From the NCBI RefSeq assembly GCF_003626575.1, contig NZ_RBDY01000006.1:62001-126000 (forward strand): a stretch of 64,000 nucleotides of DNA, in the 5' to 3' direction. How positions within the stretch are numbered: position 1 is the first letter of the stretch; each line of letters opens with the position of its first letter. Origin of the DNA: Streptomyces radicis. Lineage in GTDB: Bacteria; Actinomycetota; Actinomycetes; Streptomycetales; Streptomycetaceae. Under the pieces are notes generated by a model. The model was not told the origin of the DNA. It did not search any database and saw only the letters and a list, made by a program, of their open reading frames with translations. The translations under genes were made by a program, and so were the position numbers. This document shows positions 38,004 to 46,250 of this stretch, piece after piece.

Positions 38004-38689
38004 CCGGGCGGATCCGGGTGGTGCTCGCGGACGACCAGACGGTCGTGCGGGCGGGGTTCAGGGCGCTGCTCGACCTGACCGACGACCTGGTGGTGGTCGG
38101 CGAGGCGCCCGACGGCGAACGGGCGGTGGAGGCGGTGCGGACCACGCGGCCCGACGTGGTGCTGATGGACATCCGCATGCCGCGGATGGACGGCCTCGAG
38201 GCCACGCGCCGGATCGCCGCCGAGCCCGCGCTCGACGCGGTGCGGGTGCTCGTGCTGACGACGTTCGAGGCCGACGAGTACGTCTTCGAGGCGCTGCGGG
38301 CCGGGGCGGCGGGCTTTCTGCTCAAGGACATCGAGCCCGAGGGGCTGCGCGAGGCGATCCGCACGGTCGCGGCCGGGCGCAGCCTGCTGGCGCCCGCGGT
38401 GACGCGGGGGGTGATCGAGGAGTTCGCGCGGCTGCGCACGCCGGTGGCCGAGGGCGCGGCGCGGCTCGCGCCGCTGACCGGGCGCGAGCGCGAGGTGATG
38501 GCGCTGGCGGCCGCGGGCCTGTCCAACGAGGAGATCGGCGCCCGGCTGCTGATGTCCCCGCTGACCGCGAAGACCCACATCAGCCGCGCGATGACGAAGC
38601 TGGGCGCCCGCGACCGGGCGCAACTGGTCGTGATCGCCTACGAGACGGGCCTGGTCCGCGCGGGCGAACGCCCCGGCGGCGCGCCGTGA
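38000..38689 (+). CDS. NarL/FixJ-type response regulator, module B
   Basis: The 229-residue product has a receiver domain with DDQ (11-13), phospho-acceptor Asp57 in LMDIRMPRMDG and Lys in FLLKDIEPEGL, and a LuxR-type helix-turn-helix (LSNEEIGARLLMSPLTAKTH). It is coupled to the kinase and is followed by an ABC exporter on the same strand with its own promoter, the probable target. Confidence 0.93.
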   Translation: MTGRIRVVLADDQTVVRAGFRALLDLTDDLVVVGEAPDGERAVEAVRTTRPDVVLMDIRMPRMDGLEATRRIAAEPALDAVRVLVLTTFEADEYVFEALRAGAAGFLLKDIEPEGLREAIRTVAAGRSLLAPAVTRGVIEEFARLRTPVAEGAARLAPLTGREREVMALAAAGLSNEEIGARLLMSPLTAKTHISRAMTKLGARDRAQLVVIAYETGLVRAGERPGGAP

Positions 38690-38779
38690 CCGCGCGCCCG
38701 CGTGAGCCGGGGCGCGCGCTACTCCCGGTGCGGTAGCGGCCGACTCCACGCGGCGGATGGCGGGGGCGCGGATCCGGCC

Positions 38780-38785
38780 TAGCGT
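38780..38785 (+). promoter_or_regulatory. -10 element of module B ABC exporter (leaderless)
   Basis: TAGCGT ends seven bases before the GTG at 38793, without a Shine-Dalgarno sequence. The same TAGCGT-N7-start layout serves the paralogous exporter at 14340. Confidence 0.65.
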
Positions 38786-38792
38786 CGTCGGC

Positions 38793-39725
38793 GTGATCGA
38801 CGTACACGAACTGACCAAGCGATACGGCGGCAAACGCGCCGTCGACGGGCTCTCGTTCACCGTGCGCCCGGGGCGGGTGACGGGGTTCCTCGGGCCCAAC
38901 GGGGCCGGGAAGTCCACCACGATGCGGATGATCCTCGGGCTGGACTCCCCCACCTCGGGGCGCGCGCTGATCGGCGGGCGCCCCTATGGCGAGCTGCGCG
39001 CCCCGTTGCGCACCGTCGGCTCGCTGCTCGATGCCAAGGGCGTGCACGGCGGGCGTTCCGCCCATGCCCACCTGGCCGGGCTCGCGGCCGCGACGGGCAT
39101 CGCGCGGGGGCGCGTGGACGCGGTGCTCGAGACGGTCGGCCTCGACCCGGCCACGGCGCGGAAGCGGGCCGGTGGCTTCTCGCTCGGCATGGGCCAGCGC
39201 CTCGGCATCGCGGCCGCGCTGCTCGGCGACCCCGAGGTGCTGATCCTGGACGAGCCGGTCAACGGCCTCGACACCGAGGGCATCCGCTGGATCAGGGACC
39301 TCATGCGGTCCCTCGCGGCCCAGGGCAGGACCGTGTTCCTCTCCAGCCACCTGATGAGCGAGATGGAGCTGACCGCCGACCACCTGGTGGTGATCGGCAG
39401 GGGCAGGCTGCTGGCGGACATGCCGATGCGGGAGTTCATCGAGCGGCACTCGACGAGCCGCACGCTGGTTCGCGCGGCGGAGGAGCGCGACGCGCCGCGC
39501 ACGCGGGCCGTATTGGAGTCCGCGGGGGCGCGCGTCGAGCCGGACGCGCGGGGCGGCTGGCTGGTGGAGGGCCTCGACGCGGCGGCGATCGGCGGCCTCG
39601 CCCTCGCGCACGGCGTGGCCCTGCGCGAACTGACGCCGCGGCTCGCGTCGTTGGAGGACGTCTACACGGCGATGGCCGCGTCGTCGGCGGAGTACACGAG
39701 CGAGCGGGCGGGGGTGGCCTCATGA
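38793..39725 (+). CDS. ABC transporter ATP-binding protein (BcrA-like), module B
   Basis: The 310-residue ATPase has Walker A GPNGAGKST, signature GFSLGMGQRLG, Walker B LILDEPVNGLD and H-loop SSHLMSE. It is paralogous to the ATPase at 13429-14340, sharing long runs such as RALIGGRPYGELR and HLVVIGRGRLLAD. It overlaps the permease gene by four bases. It is likely a peptide-antibiotic or cell-wall-stress exporter under the upstream two-component system. Confidence 0.9.
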   Translation: MIDVHELTKRYGGKRAVDGLSFTVRPGRVTGFLGPNGAGKSTTMRMILGLDSPTSGRALIGGRPYGELRAPLRTVGSLLDAKGVHGGRSAHAHLAGLAAATGIARGRVDAVLETVGLDPATARKRAGGFSLGMGQRLGIAAALLGDPEVLILDEPVNGLDTEGIRWIRDLMRSLAAQGRTVFLSSHLMSEMELTADHLVVIGRGRLLADMPMREFIERHSTSRTLVRAAEERDAPRTRAVLESAGARVEPDARGGWLVEGLDAAAIGGLALAHGVALRELTPRLASLEDVYTAMAASSAEYTSERAGVAS

Positions 39726-40465
39726 GGGAGTTCGGCCGGGCGGTCGCGTTCGAGTGGATCAAGTTCCGCAGCCTGCGCTCCACGGTGTGGACGACGCTGG
39801 TGACGGCGGTGCTCCCGGTCCCTGGGGCGGTGTTCGTCGCGGCGACCGAGAGCCTTCAGCCGGACGACACGGTGCTGGGCGGCAGCCTCACCATCGCGGT
39901 CCCCGCGCTCATGCTGGCGGCCGTGGTCGGGGTGCTCGTGGTGTCGGGCGAGTACGGCAGCGGAACGACGGTGACGACGTTCGCCGCCGTGCCGCGCCGC
40001 GGAACGGTCCTGGCGGCCAAGGCCGTTCTGGTCGCCGGGCTGCTGTACGCGCTGGCGTTGCCGTCCACCGCGGCGGCGTACCTGGTCGGTGACGCGTTGC
40101 TCGACGACGGCTACGCGCAGGGCGATCCGATGCCCGCGCTGCTCGGGGTCGCGGCGGCGTTCTCCGTCGCGGGGCTGCTCGGCCTCGCCGTCGGCACGCT
40201 GATCCGGCACCCGGCGGGCGCGGTGACGGCCGTGGTGGCGGGGCTGCTGCTGCCGTCGATGCTGGGGCCGCTCTTCGGCGACGCGGAACGGTGGGTGGCC
40301 GGGATCTCACCGACCGCCGCGCTGGAGAAGCTGACGCAGACCTCGGACGCGACGGCCGAGGCCGTGGGCTCACTCGGCGCCTGGCCGTCCCTGCTGCTGG
40401 TCACCGGCTACACGTCCCTGACCCTGCTGGCCGCGGGCGCGGCACTGCGGACCCGCGACGCGTGA
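39722..40465 (+). CDS. ABC-2 type transporter permease, module B
   Basis: The 247-residue protein has about six membrane helices, the N-terminal FEWIKFRSLRSTVWTTL and the GEYGSGTTVTTFAAVPRR loop shared with the module A permease. It is coupled by ATGA overlap to its ATPase, and is the last gene of the module B cluster. Confidence 0.87.
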   Translation: MREFGRAVAFEWIKFRSLRSTVWTTLVTAVLPVPGAVFVAATESLQPDDTVLGGSLTIAVPALMLAAVVGVLVVSGEYGSGTTVTTFAAVPRRGTVLAAKAVLVAGLLYALALPSTAAAYLVGDALLDDGYAQGDPMPALLGVAAAFSVAGLLGLAVGTLIRHPAGAVTAVVAGLLLPSMLGPLFGDAERWVAGISPTAALEKLTQTSDATAEAVGSLGAWPSLLLVTGYTSLTLLAAGAALRTRDA

Positions 40466-40567
40466 CCACCTCCGGTGAGGCGAGCGGCGACCCGGGCCCC
40501 ACGACGGCCCCCGGCACCGGGGCCGCGGGAACAACGGGGGCCTCACGGCGGCACCGGCCTCGTGCCC

Positions 40568-40586
40568 ATGACCGGGCAACGGTCAT
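40568..40586. repeat. 19-bp hairpin repeat, copy 1
   Basis: ATGACCG-GGCAA-CGGTCAT is a perfect 7-bp stem with a five-base loop, in the 248-base gap between two convergent genes. A second copy is 131 bases downstream. The gap (40466-40713) otherwise holds no supportable gene. Confidence 0.7.
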
Positions 40587-40698
40587 ACCCCCGCGCGGCG
40601 GGCGACAGCGATGGACCGCGAGACGCCCCCCGGCGAGGCCCCACACCTGGCCCCACACGCCACAGCCCCGGCAGGGGCCCACCCCGGAGGGGAAGCCC

Positions 40699-40717
40699 AT
40701 GACCGGGTGGCGGTCAT
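40699..40717. terminator. 19-bp hairpin repeat, copy 2, spanning the stop codon of the quinone oxidoreductase gene
   Basis: ATGACCG-GGTGG-CGGTCAT has the same arms as copy 1 and a different loop. On the minus strand the TGA stop of the oxidoreductase lies inside the stem. A looser relative (TGACCG-N14-CGGTCA) spans the stop of the gene ending at 47319. It probably acts as a terminator or 3'-end stabiliser. Confidence 0.55.
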
Positions 40718-41721
40718 ATGGCACGGGACGGAGAAACGGGCTGCCCCCCGGAGGGAACGAGCAACGTCTTGCCCGTGACCTCGCGGGCCTCGATCGCCGC
40801 GTGGGCGGCGGCCGCCTCGGCCAGCGGGAACGTCGCGCCGATCACCGGCCTCATCGTGCCCGCCGCCGCGGCGTCGAGCGCCTCGGCCAGCCGGGACGCC
40901 CGTTCCTCCGGCGGCAGTTGGAGGTCCTCGATGCCGCGCAGCGCGATGCCGCGGCGTTCGGCCTCCGCCGGGTCGGCCGCGGCGAAGCCGCCGCCCGGCG
41001 CGCCGTGCCCGGAGAACCGGCCGCCGTCCGCGGTGAGCGCGAACGCCGTGGCGCCCCGTTCCCCGCCCGCGCCGTCCCACACGACGTGGGCGCCGGTGCC
41101 GCCGGTGGCCTCGCGCACCGCGTCGGCCCAGCCGGGCAGCGTGTAGTCAACCACCAGGTCGGCGCCGAGCTCGCGCAGCAGCGCCAGCTTGCGCTCGCCC
41201 CGCGCCGCGGCGATCACGGGGGATCCCGCGGCGCGGGCGAGCTGCACCAGCAGCACCCCCATGCCACCGGCCGCCGCGGTGATGAGCGTCCACTCGCCCG
41301 GGCGCGGGCGCATCGGGCCGTACAGCGCCATGGCCGTCGTGCCGTCGTAGGCCAACGCGCCCGCCTCCCGCACGGTCAGCCCCGAGGGCACGGGCACCAG
41401 GCCGCGCGCCTCGGCGGCCACGCGCTCGGCGTACGCGCCGCCCACCACGGCGGTGGTGACGACCGACCGCCCCCGCCACGCGGGGTCGACGCCCGCCCCG
41501 ACGGACGCGACCCGCCCCGCCACCCCGCCGCCCGGCACATACGGCGGCACCACGGGGAACCAGTCGCGGGCGGCGCCCCTGCGGATCCGCGTCTCGACGA
41601 AGAGCGTGTCCACGACCTCGACGTCCACGACCACCTGGCCGGGCCCGGCGATCGGCTCGACCCCCTCCCTCAGCACCAGCACCTCGGGCCCGCCGAACTC
41701 CCCGGCGACGATCTCCCGCAT
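40714..41721 (-). CDS. Zinc-independent quinone oxidoreductase/alcohol dehydrogenase-like protein (probable SoxR target)
   Basis: The 335-residue MDR-family reductase has the GroES-like N-terminal domain, the NADPH-binding stretch TAAAGGMGVLLVQLARAAG and no catalytic-zinc cysteine. Such QOR enzymes reduce quinones with NADPH. The start at 41721 (MREIVAGEFGGPEVL) fits the family. The promoter upstream is of SoxR type, matching known SoxR control of NADPH-dependent oxidoreductases in S. coelicolor. Confidence 0.9.
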   Translation of the reverse strand: MREIVAGEFGGPEVLVLREGVEPIAGPGQVVVDVEVVDTLFVETRIRRGAARDWFPVVPPYVPGGGVAGRVASVGAGVDPAWRGRSVVTTAVVGGAYAERVAAEARGLVPVPSGLTVREAGALAYDGTTAMALYGPMRPRPGEWTLITAAAGGMGVLLVQLARAAGSPVIAAARGERKLALLRELGADLVVDYTLPGWADAVREATGGTGAHVVWDGAGGERGATAFALTADGGRFSGHGAPGGGFAAADPAEAERRGIALRGIEDLQLPPEERASRLAEALDAAAAGTMRPVIGATFPLAEAAAAHAAIEAREVTGKTLLVPSGGQPVSPSRAI

Positions 41722-41763
41722 CCCGACCACACTCGCTCCCGCACCGACGTCGTTGCGGGGACC

Positions 41764-41794
41764 ACCTTTCAACCTCAAGTCACCTTGAAGTCAA
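41764..41794 (-). promoter_or_regulatory. SoxR-type promoter of the quinone oxidoreductase
   Basis: Minus strand: TTGACT (41794-41789), 19-base spacer, AAAGGT (41769-41764). The dyad reads CTTCAAGGTGACTTGAGG (41790-41773), nearly the enteric SoxR box (CCTCAAG-N4-CTTGAGG). Spacer length and -35 are identical to the promoter at 28420-28450. Confidence 0.85.
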
Positions 41795-41800
41795 GCGGCG

Positions 41801-42430
41801 CTACGGCGCCTCGCGGTCGAACGCCTGCCACGGGGTCACGCCCAGCTCGCCCGTGGTGCCGATGTCCAGGGGGTACTTCGGGGTGAGCACGTGGGCGGGC
41901 AGGTCCTCCATGGGCGCGATCTCCAGGTGAACGCCCTCGACCGGGACGTCGAAGCCCTCGACCGTGTTGCGCCAGATCAGGGACAGGACGGCGTGCTCGC
42001 CCGGGCTCAGCGTCACGGGCTCGGGCGTGGCGTCGACGTGTTCGACGGTGGTTTCGAGGGTGGTGATGCCCTCGGCGTTCGGGACGAGCTTCACGTCCTG
42101 CGGGCGGTGCTCCGCGTCGAGAACCGTGAGGGCGGGGTAGCCGCTGACGGTGCGGGGCTCGGTGCCGCAGTTGACCAGGGTGATCGTCTGCTCGCGCAGG
42201 CCCATCGCCGCGTTGGGCTGGCCCGCCGAGAGGCGCAGCCCCTCCTCGGGGCAGGGCGGTGGGCCAGGCGACTCCGCCTCGTCGGGCACGACGAGCGCCG
42301 GGTCGGCGGCGGGCGCGGCCGCGGGCGCCCCCGCGTCCGCGTCCCGGTCCGCCGCCCGCTCGGTGCCGCACGCGGCCGCGAACAGGGCGAGGGCGGTCAG
42401 GGCGGCGGCGAGCGGCGGGCGCGGTCTCAT
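41801..42430 (-). CDS. DUF4232-like lipoprotein
   Basis: The 209-residue product has a lipoprotein signal peptide (lipobox LFAAACG at about residue 21), an Ala/Pro-rich linker and a beta-sandwich DUF4232 domain (GLREQTITLVNCGTEPRTVSGYPALTVLD, cysteine pair). Its function is unknown; it is a secreted surface protein. Its stop is just upstream of the SoxR-type promoter of the quinone oxidoreductase. Confidence 0.8.
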   Translation of the reverse strand: MRPRPPLAAALTALALFAAACGTERAADRDADAGAPAAAPAADPALVVPDEAESPGPPPCPEEGLRLSAGQPNAAMGLREQTITLVNCGTEPRTVSGYPALTVLDAEHRPQDVKLVPNAEGITTLETTVEHVDATPEPVTLSPGEHAVLSLIWRNTVEGFDVPVEGVHLEIAPMEDLPAHVLTPKYPLDIGTTGELGVTPWQAFDREAP

Positions 42431-42575
42431 GGGCCCATCGTCGCACGGGTGTTCGCGCGCCCCGCCGTTCCTCCGGTTGCCGCGCCCCCGGGGCGGCAGC
42501 ACAGTGGAGTGAGCCGCCGGGGTACCACTCGGAAGTCCCCGATGCAACGATCTGTCGGCTCTGGAGGCGCCTTCC

Positions 42576-42995
42576 ATGGACATCGTGGTACTCATCGGGC
42601 GGATCGTCTTCGTCGCCCTCTTCCTCAACTCCGCCCTCGGCCACCTCACCCAGACCCCGGCCATGGCCGGATACGCCAGGAGCAAGGGCGTCCCCTTCCC
42701 CGAGGCGTCGGTCCTCCTCTCGGGGATCCTGATGGTGGTCGGCGCGGTGAGCGTGGTGCTCGGCGTCTGGCCCGACCTCGGCGCGCTCCTGCTGGTCGCC
42801 TTCCTGGTGCCGACGGCGCTGCTGATGCACCCGTTCTGGAAGGAGACCGACCCCGCCACGCGCCAGAACGACATGGTCCACTTCATGAAGGACCTCTCGC
42901 TCGCGGGCGCCGCGTTCATGTTGTTCGGGCTGTTCGCGATCGCGGGCGGCGAGGTGGGGCTGACCATCACCGCGCCGCTCTTCGACCAGCACTGA
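42576..42995 (+). CDS. DoxX family membrane protein
   Basis: The 139-residue protein has four membrane helices with the DoxX pattern (GRIVFVALFLNSALGHL, PFWKETDPATRQNDMVHFMKD). Members associate with thiol and oxidative-stress defence in mycobacteria. A GGAGG ribosome-binding site precedes the ATG. It stands alone between oppositely and similarly oriented genes. Confidence 0.88.
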   Translation: MDIVVLIGRIVFVALFLNSALGHLTQTPAMAGYARSKGVPFPEASVLLSGILMVVGAVSVVLGVWPDLGALLLVAFLVPTALLMHPFWKETDPATRQNDMVHFMKDLSLAGAAFMLFGLFAIAGGEVGLTITAPLFDQH

Positions 42996-43075
42996 GGGCG
43001 CGCCGGGGGAACACGGCGGCGGCCCGCCTCGTTCCATGACCGAGCGAACAGGATCAAGGGGGGGCGGGCCCACCG

Positions 43076-44221
43076 GTGAACGTGCTGGATCTGCTGTTGC
43101 TGGTCGCGGTGTTCGCCGCGGCCGTCTCGGGGTTCCAGCGCGGGCTGATAGCGGGCGTGGTCTCCCTGGTGGGCTTTGTCGGCGGGGCGGCGCTCGGGGT
43201 GTGGCTGCTGCCGTTCTTCGTCGACCACGTCGAGCCGGGATCGGTCACGGCCACGGTGGTGGCGCTGCTCGTGGTGCTGGTCCCCGCGGCGGTGGGGCAG
43301 GCGTGCGCGTGGCCGCTCGCGCTGCGGCTGAGGGACAGCGTGAGCCGGGCGCCCGCGCGCTGGCTCGACGGCATCGGCGGCTCGGTGTTCAACGGTCTTG
43401 CGATCCTGCTGGTCGCCTGGATAGCCGCCAGCGCGCTGACGCCCACGCCCTCCCCCGAGCTCAATCGCGTCGTGCAGGACTCGCGCGTGCTCGGCGCGGT
43501 GCAGGACGGGATGCCCGCGCAGGCGCCCACCTGGTTCAACCGAGCGGCGGGAGCGCTCAACGACGCGGGGTTCCCCCAGGTCTTCAACCCCTTCGAGAAC
43601 GCCCCGACCGCCGAGGTGCCCGAGCCCTCGGGGGACAACGTCACGGAAGCCGCCGTCGCCGCCGCCCAGGGCAGCACGGTCAAGATCGCCGCGAGCGCCG
43701 GGTTCTCGGGGCAGGAGGGCAGCGGCTTCGTCTTCGCCGACGAGCGCGTGATGACCAACGCGCACGTGGTCGAGGGCGCCGATGTCACCACGGTGCAGGT
43801 CGGCGGCGTGGGGCGGCGGATGGAGGCCGAGGTCATCCTGTTCGACGCGGACATGGACGTGGCCGTGCTCGCGGTGCCCGGGCTCGACGCGCCCACCCTC
43901 ACGCTCGCGGGCGACGCCACGCGGGGCGACCCTGCCGTGGTCGCGGGCTATCCCGAGGACGGCCCGCTCGACCTGCGCGCCGCCACCGTCGCGGGGCGCA
44001 CGCCGGCGCGTGGGCAGGACATCGACGGGGACTCGCTGGTCACCCGCGACATCTACACCGTGCGCTCCCTGGTCCGCCCCGGGAACTCGGGGGGACCGCT
44101 CCTCACCACCGACGGCCAGGTGTTCGGCATGGTCTTCGCCCGCTCCACGACCGACGACCACACCGGCTATGTCCTGACCGCGGACCAGATACGCCCGCAC
44201 GCGGAGGAGACGGCGGGCTGA
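43076..44221 (+). CDS. MarP-like membrane-anchored serine protease (CvpA + trypsin-like domains)
   Basis: The 381-residue protein has four N-terminal membrane helices of the CvpA type (about 4-120) and a trypsin-like domain outside the membrane with His230 (TNAHVVEG), Asp261 (DADMDVAVL) and Ser338 (RPGNSGGPLL). The mycobacterial homologue MarP supports acid and oxidative-stress survival by processing periplasmic enzymes. The GTG at 43076 follows a G-rich ribosome-binding site. Confidence 0.9.
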   Translation: MNVLDLLLLVAVFAAAVSGFQRGLIAGVVSLVGFVGGAALGVWLLPFFVDHVEPGSVTATVVALLVVLVPAAVGQACAWPLALRLRDSVSRAPARWLDGIGGSVFNGLAILLVAWIAASALTPTPSPELNRVVQDSRVLGAVQDGMPAQAPTWFNRAAGALNDAGFPQVFNPFENAPTAEVPEPSGDNVTEAAVAAAQGSTVKIAASAGFSGQEGSGFVFADERVMTNAHVVEGADVTTVQVGGVGRRMEAEVILFDADMDVAVLAVPGLDAPTLTLAGDATRGDPAVVAGYPEDGPLDLRAATVAGRTPARGQDIDGDSLVTRDIYTVRSLVRPGNSGGPLLTTDGQVFGMVFARSTTDDHTGYVLTADQIRPHAEETAG

Positions 44222-44278
44222 CGGCGGGCTGACGGGGCGCGTCCGGGGTCTCGTTCGGGGGGCGCGTCCAGGCCGCGT

Positions 44279-44953
44279 TCAGGCCGCGTTCAGAAGCGCC
44301 GCGACCTCGTGCGCCGTCCAGTGCCCGCGCGCGCCGGGGCGCGAGGCGAGATACTCCCCGGCCCGGGCCGCGCCCCAGCCATGGGCGGCCCGCAGCCCAC
44401 CGCCCAGGTGCCGCAGATACGCCGCGGCGGGCGCGTTCCACGGCACGGTGACGCTGCGCCATGGCGCGGTGAACGTCAGCACCGGGTGCCCTTCGAGCGT
44501 TCCCGCGCACACCAGCGTCTCGTAGCGCCCCGGGCCGAGCCGGGCGCGGCCCGAGCGCAGCACCGCCGTGAGATCGAGGTCGACGCCCGGCACGCGGCCC
44601 ATCTCCTGCGCGGCGATGTCCGAGAGCTGCCCGAGGGTGATCAGGTGCGCATGCGCCGCGGTCTCCCCCGGCGCATGCGGGTCGTAGAACGCACGCCCCC
44701 CGGTCCACACCGCCGACTCGGTCGCGAAGTACAGCAGCCCCGGCAGGGTCAGCGCCGTCGACCACCGCGGCGGGCGCGGGTCCCGGCACCCGGGGTGGGC
44801 CCGCGCGCCACCCGGCGCGACCCCGCCCTCAAGGTAGGCGGCCAGCCGCGCCGGATGCATATTCGACCCATATGCCGCGTACCAGACGGAGGTTGAGGAC
44901 CCGGGGGAAAGCGCCGATGACCGGTCGGGGAAATCTCCGTTCGTGCCTGCCAA
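44279..44953 (-). CDS. Gamma-glutamylcyclotransferase-like protein (often labelled histone deacetylase)
   Basis: The product has the cyclotransferase fold motif YAAYGSNMHPARLAAYL near the N-terminus and a C-terminal half with APAAAYLRHLGGGLRAAHGW. In actinobacteria this family is often called a histone deacetylase without basis. The start is uncertain: TTG 44953 (224 aa) has GGAGG 11 bases upstream; GTG 44980 and ATG 44998 are also in frame. It is divergent from the phosphodiesterase-like gene. Confidence 0.7.
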   Translation of the reverse strand: MAGTNGDFPDRSSALSPGSSTSVWYAAYGSNMHPARLAAYLEGGVAPGGARAHPGCRDPRPPRWSTALTLPGLLYFATESAVWTGGRAFYDPHAPGETAAHAHLITLGQLSDIAAQEMGRVPGVDLDLTAVLRSGRARLGPGRYETLVCAGTLEGHPVLTFTAPWRSVTVPWNAPAAAYLRHLGGGLRAAHGWGAARAGEYLASRPGARGHWTAHEVAALLNAA

Positions 44954-45015
44954 TCCGCCCGCGCCTCCCCGGATACTCACTCGCGTCCGCCACCTCACCG
45001 TCCCCGGGAGTCATC

Positions 45016-45888
45016 GTGACGTTTCTGAGCCGCCGCCGTGCCATGGGGGCCGCCGCCGCCTTCTCCGCCGCGCTCGCCACCGGGGTGGCCGTGCCCGGCA
45101 CGGCCGCCGCGACCGGCCGCGGCCGGGGCACCATACCCCTGCCGCGCGCCCACGCGCACAACGACTACGAGCACGAACGCCCCCTGTTCGACGCGCTCGG
45201 CCACGGCTTCACCAGCGTCGAGGCCGACATCTGGCTGGTCGACGGGCAGCTGCTCGTGGCCCACGACGAGATCGACCTCGACCCCGCGCGCACCCTTCAG
45301 GCGCTCTACCTCGACCCGCTGCTCGACGTCGTGAGGCGGGGCCACGGGCGGGTCTACCCGGGCCACCGGGTGACGCTCCAGCTGCTGATCGACATCAAGA
45401 ACACCGGCGAGGCCACCTACCGCGCGCTCTCCCGGGTGCTGGAGCGCTATGACTCCCTCTTCATGAAGGCCATCGACGGCCGGACGCGGAAAGGGCCCGT
45501 GCAGGCCGTGATCTCGGGCGACCGCGCGGCGCGCGTGCCGATGGAGGAGGAGCGGGTGCGGCGGGCGTTCTACGACGGGCGCCTCGATGACCTGGGCTCG
45601 TCGGCGCCCGCGTCGTTCATCCCGCTGATCAGCTCCAACTGGACCCACAGCTTCACATGGCTGGGCGTGGGCCCCATGCCCGAGGCCGAACGCCGCCTGC
45701 TGCACGACCTGACCGCGACGGCGCGGGCGCGGCGGCAGCGGACCAGGTTCTGGGCGACGCCCGACCTGCCGGGCCCCGAGCGGGAGGCGGTCTGGCGCGA
45801 GCTGGTCGCCGCGGGCGTCGACCACCTCAACACCGACGACCTGCCGGGCCTCGCGGCGTTCCTCAGGGAGATCGACGGAGGACGCTGA
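45016..45888 (+). CDS. Secreted PI-PLC/glycerophosphodiester phosphodiesterase-like protein
   Basis: The 290-residue protein starts with SRRRAMGAAAAFSAALATG, a twin-arginine-type signal peptide. The mature part has HAHNDYEHERPLFDAL, SVEADIWLVDGQLLVAHDE and DHLNTDDLPGL, the pattern of TIM-barrel phosphodiesterases. It should act on phospholipid head groups outside the cell. GTG 45016 follows GGGAG; a longer frame to 44872 would bury the signal peptide. Confidence 0.88.
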   Translation: MTFLSRRRAMGAAAAFSAALATGVAVPGTAAATGRGRGTIPLPRAHAHNDYEHERPLFDALGHGFTSVEADIWLVDGQLLVAHDEIDLDPARTLQALYLDPLLDVVRRGHGRVYPGHRVTLQLLIDIKNTGEATYRALSRVLERYDSLFMKAIDGRTRKGPVQAVISGDRAARVPMEEERVRRAFYDGRLDDLGSSAPASFIPLISSNWTHSFTWLGVGPMPEAERRLLHDLTATARARRQRTRFWATPDLPGPEREAVWRELVAAGVDHLNTDDLPGLAAFLREIDGGR

Positions 45889-45916
45889 ACAGGCGCGGAT
45901 GCTGGCCGGGTGCCTG

Positions 45917-46120
45917 CTACGTGCTGCGCGCGGGGAGGTCGTCGATCCAGGCGTAGCGGGTGCCGCGGCCCTCGGTGGACCGCAGCTCGTACATCCCGCC
46001 GGACTGCCGCGCCGCCAGCATCAGCGGCAGCGGCACCCGGCCGGTGATCAGGACGTCAACGGTCCGGCCGTCGCGCGGCCCGCCCTCGTATCTGACGCGG
46101 ATCACATGGTGCTCTGCCAT
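45917..46120 (-). CDS. Small conserved hypothetical protein
   Basis: The 67-residue product (MAEHHVIRVRYEGGPRDGRT...) resembles a small family widespread in Streptomyces. It has no signal or membrane segment. A -10 TAAGTT (46132-46127) ends six bases before ATG, implying a leaderless transcript and supporting a real gene. Confidence 0.65.
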   Translation of the reverse strand: MAEHHVIRVRYEGGPRDGRTVDVLITGRVPLPLMLAARQSGGMYELRSTEGRGTRYAWIDDLPARST

Positions 46121-46220
46121 GGCGCCAACTTATCCGGGTGGCGCCAACCCGCGCGCCACCCCGAAGAGTGCGATCCTGCACGCCAGTTCGGCGGCTCCGG
46201 GACCCCGGCGGCGGGCGTCG

Positions 46221-46250
46221 GGGGGACGGGTGTCAGGGGGACGGGTGTCA
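46221..46250. repeat. 15-bp tandem repeat, two copies
   Basis: GGGGGACGGGTGTCA occurs twice head to tail and ends in the stop codon of the FAH-family gene. Probably simple slippage. Confidence 0.6.

Noticed and set aside
40466..40698. A small gene in the convergent gap
   Set aside because: Frames there are Pro/Arg-rich and lack start signals; only the hairpin repeats are convincing.
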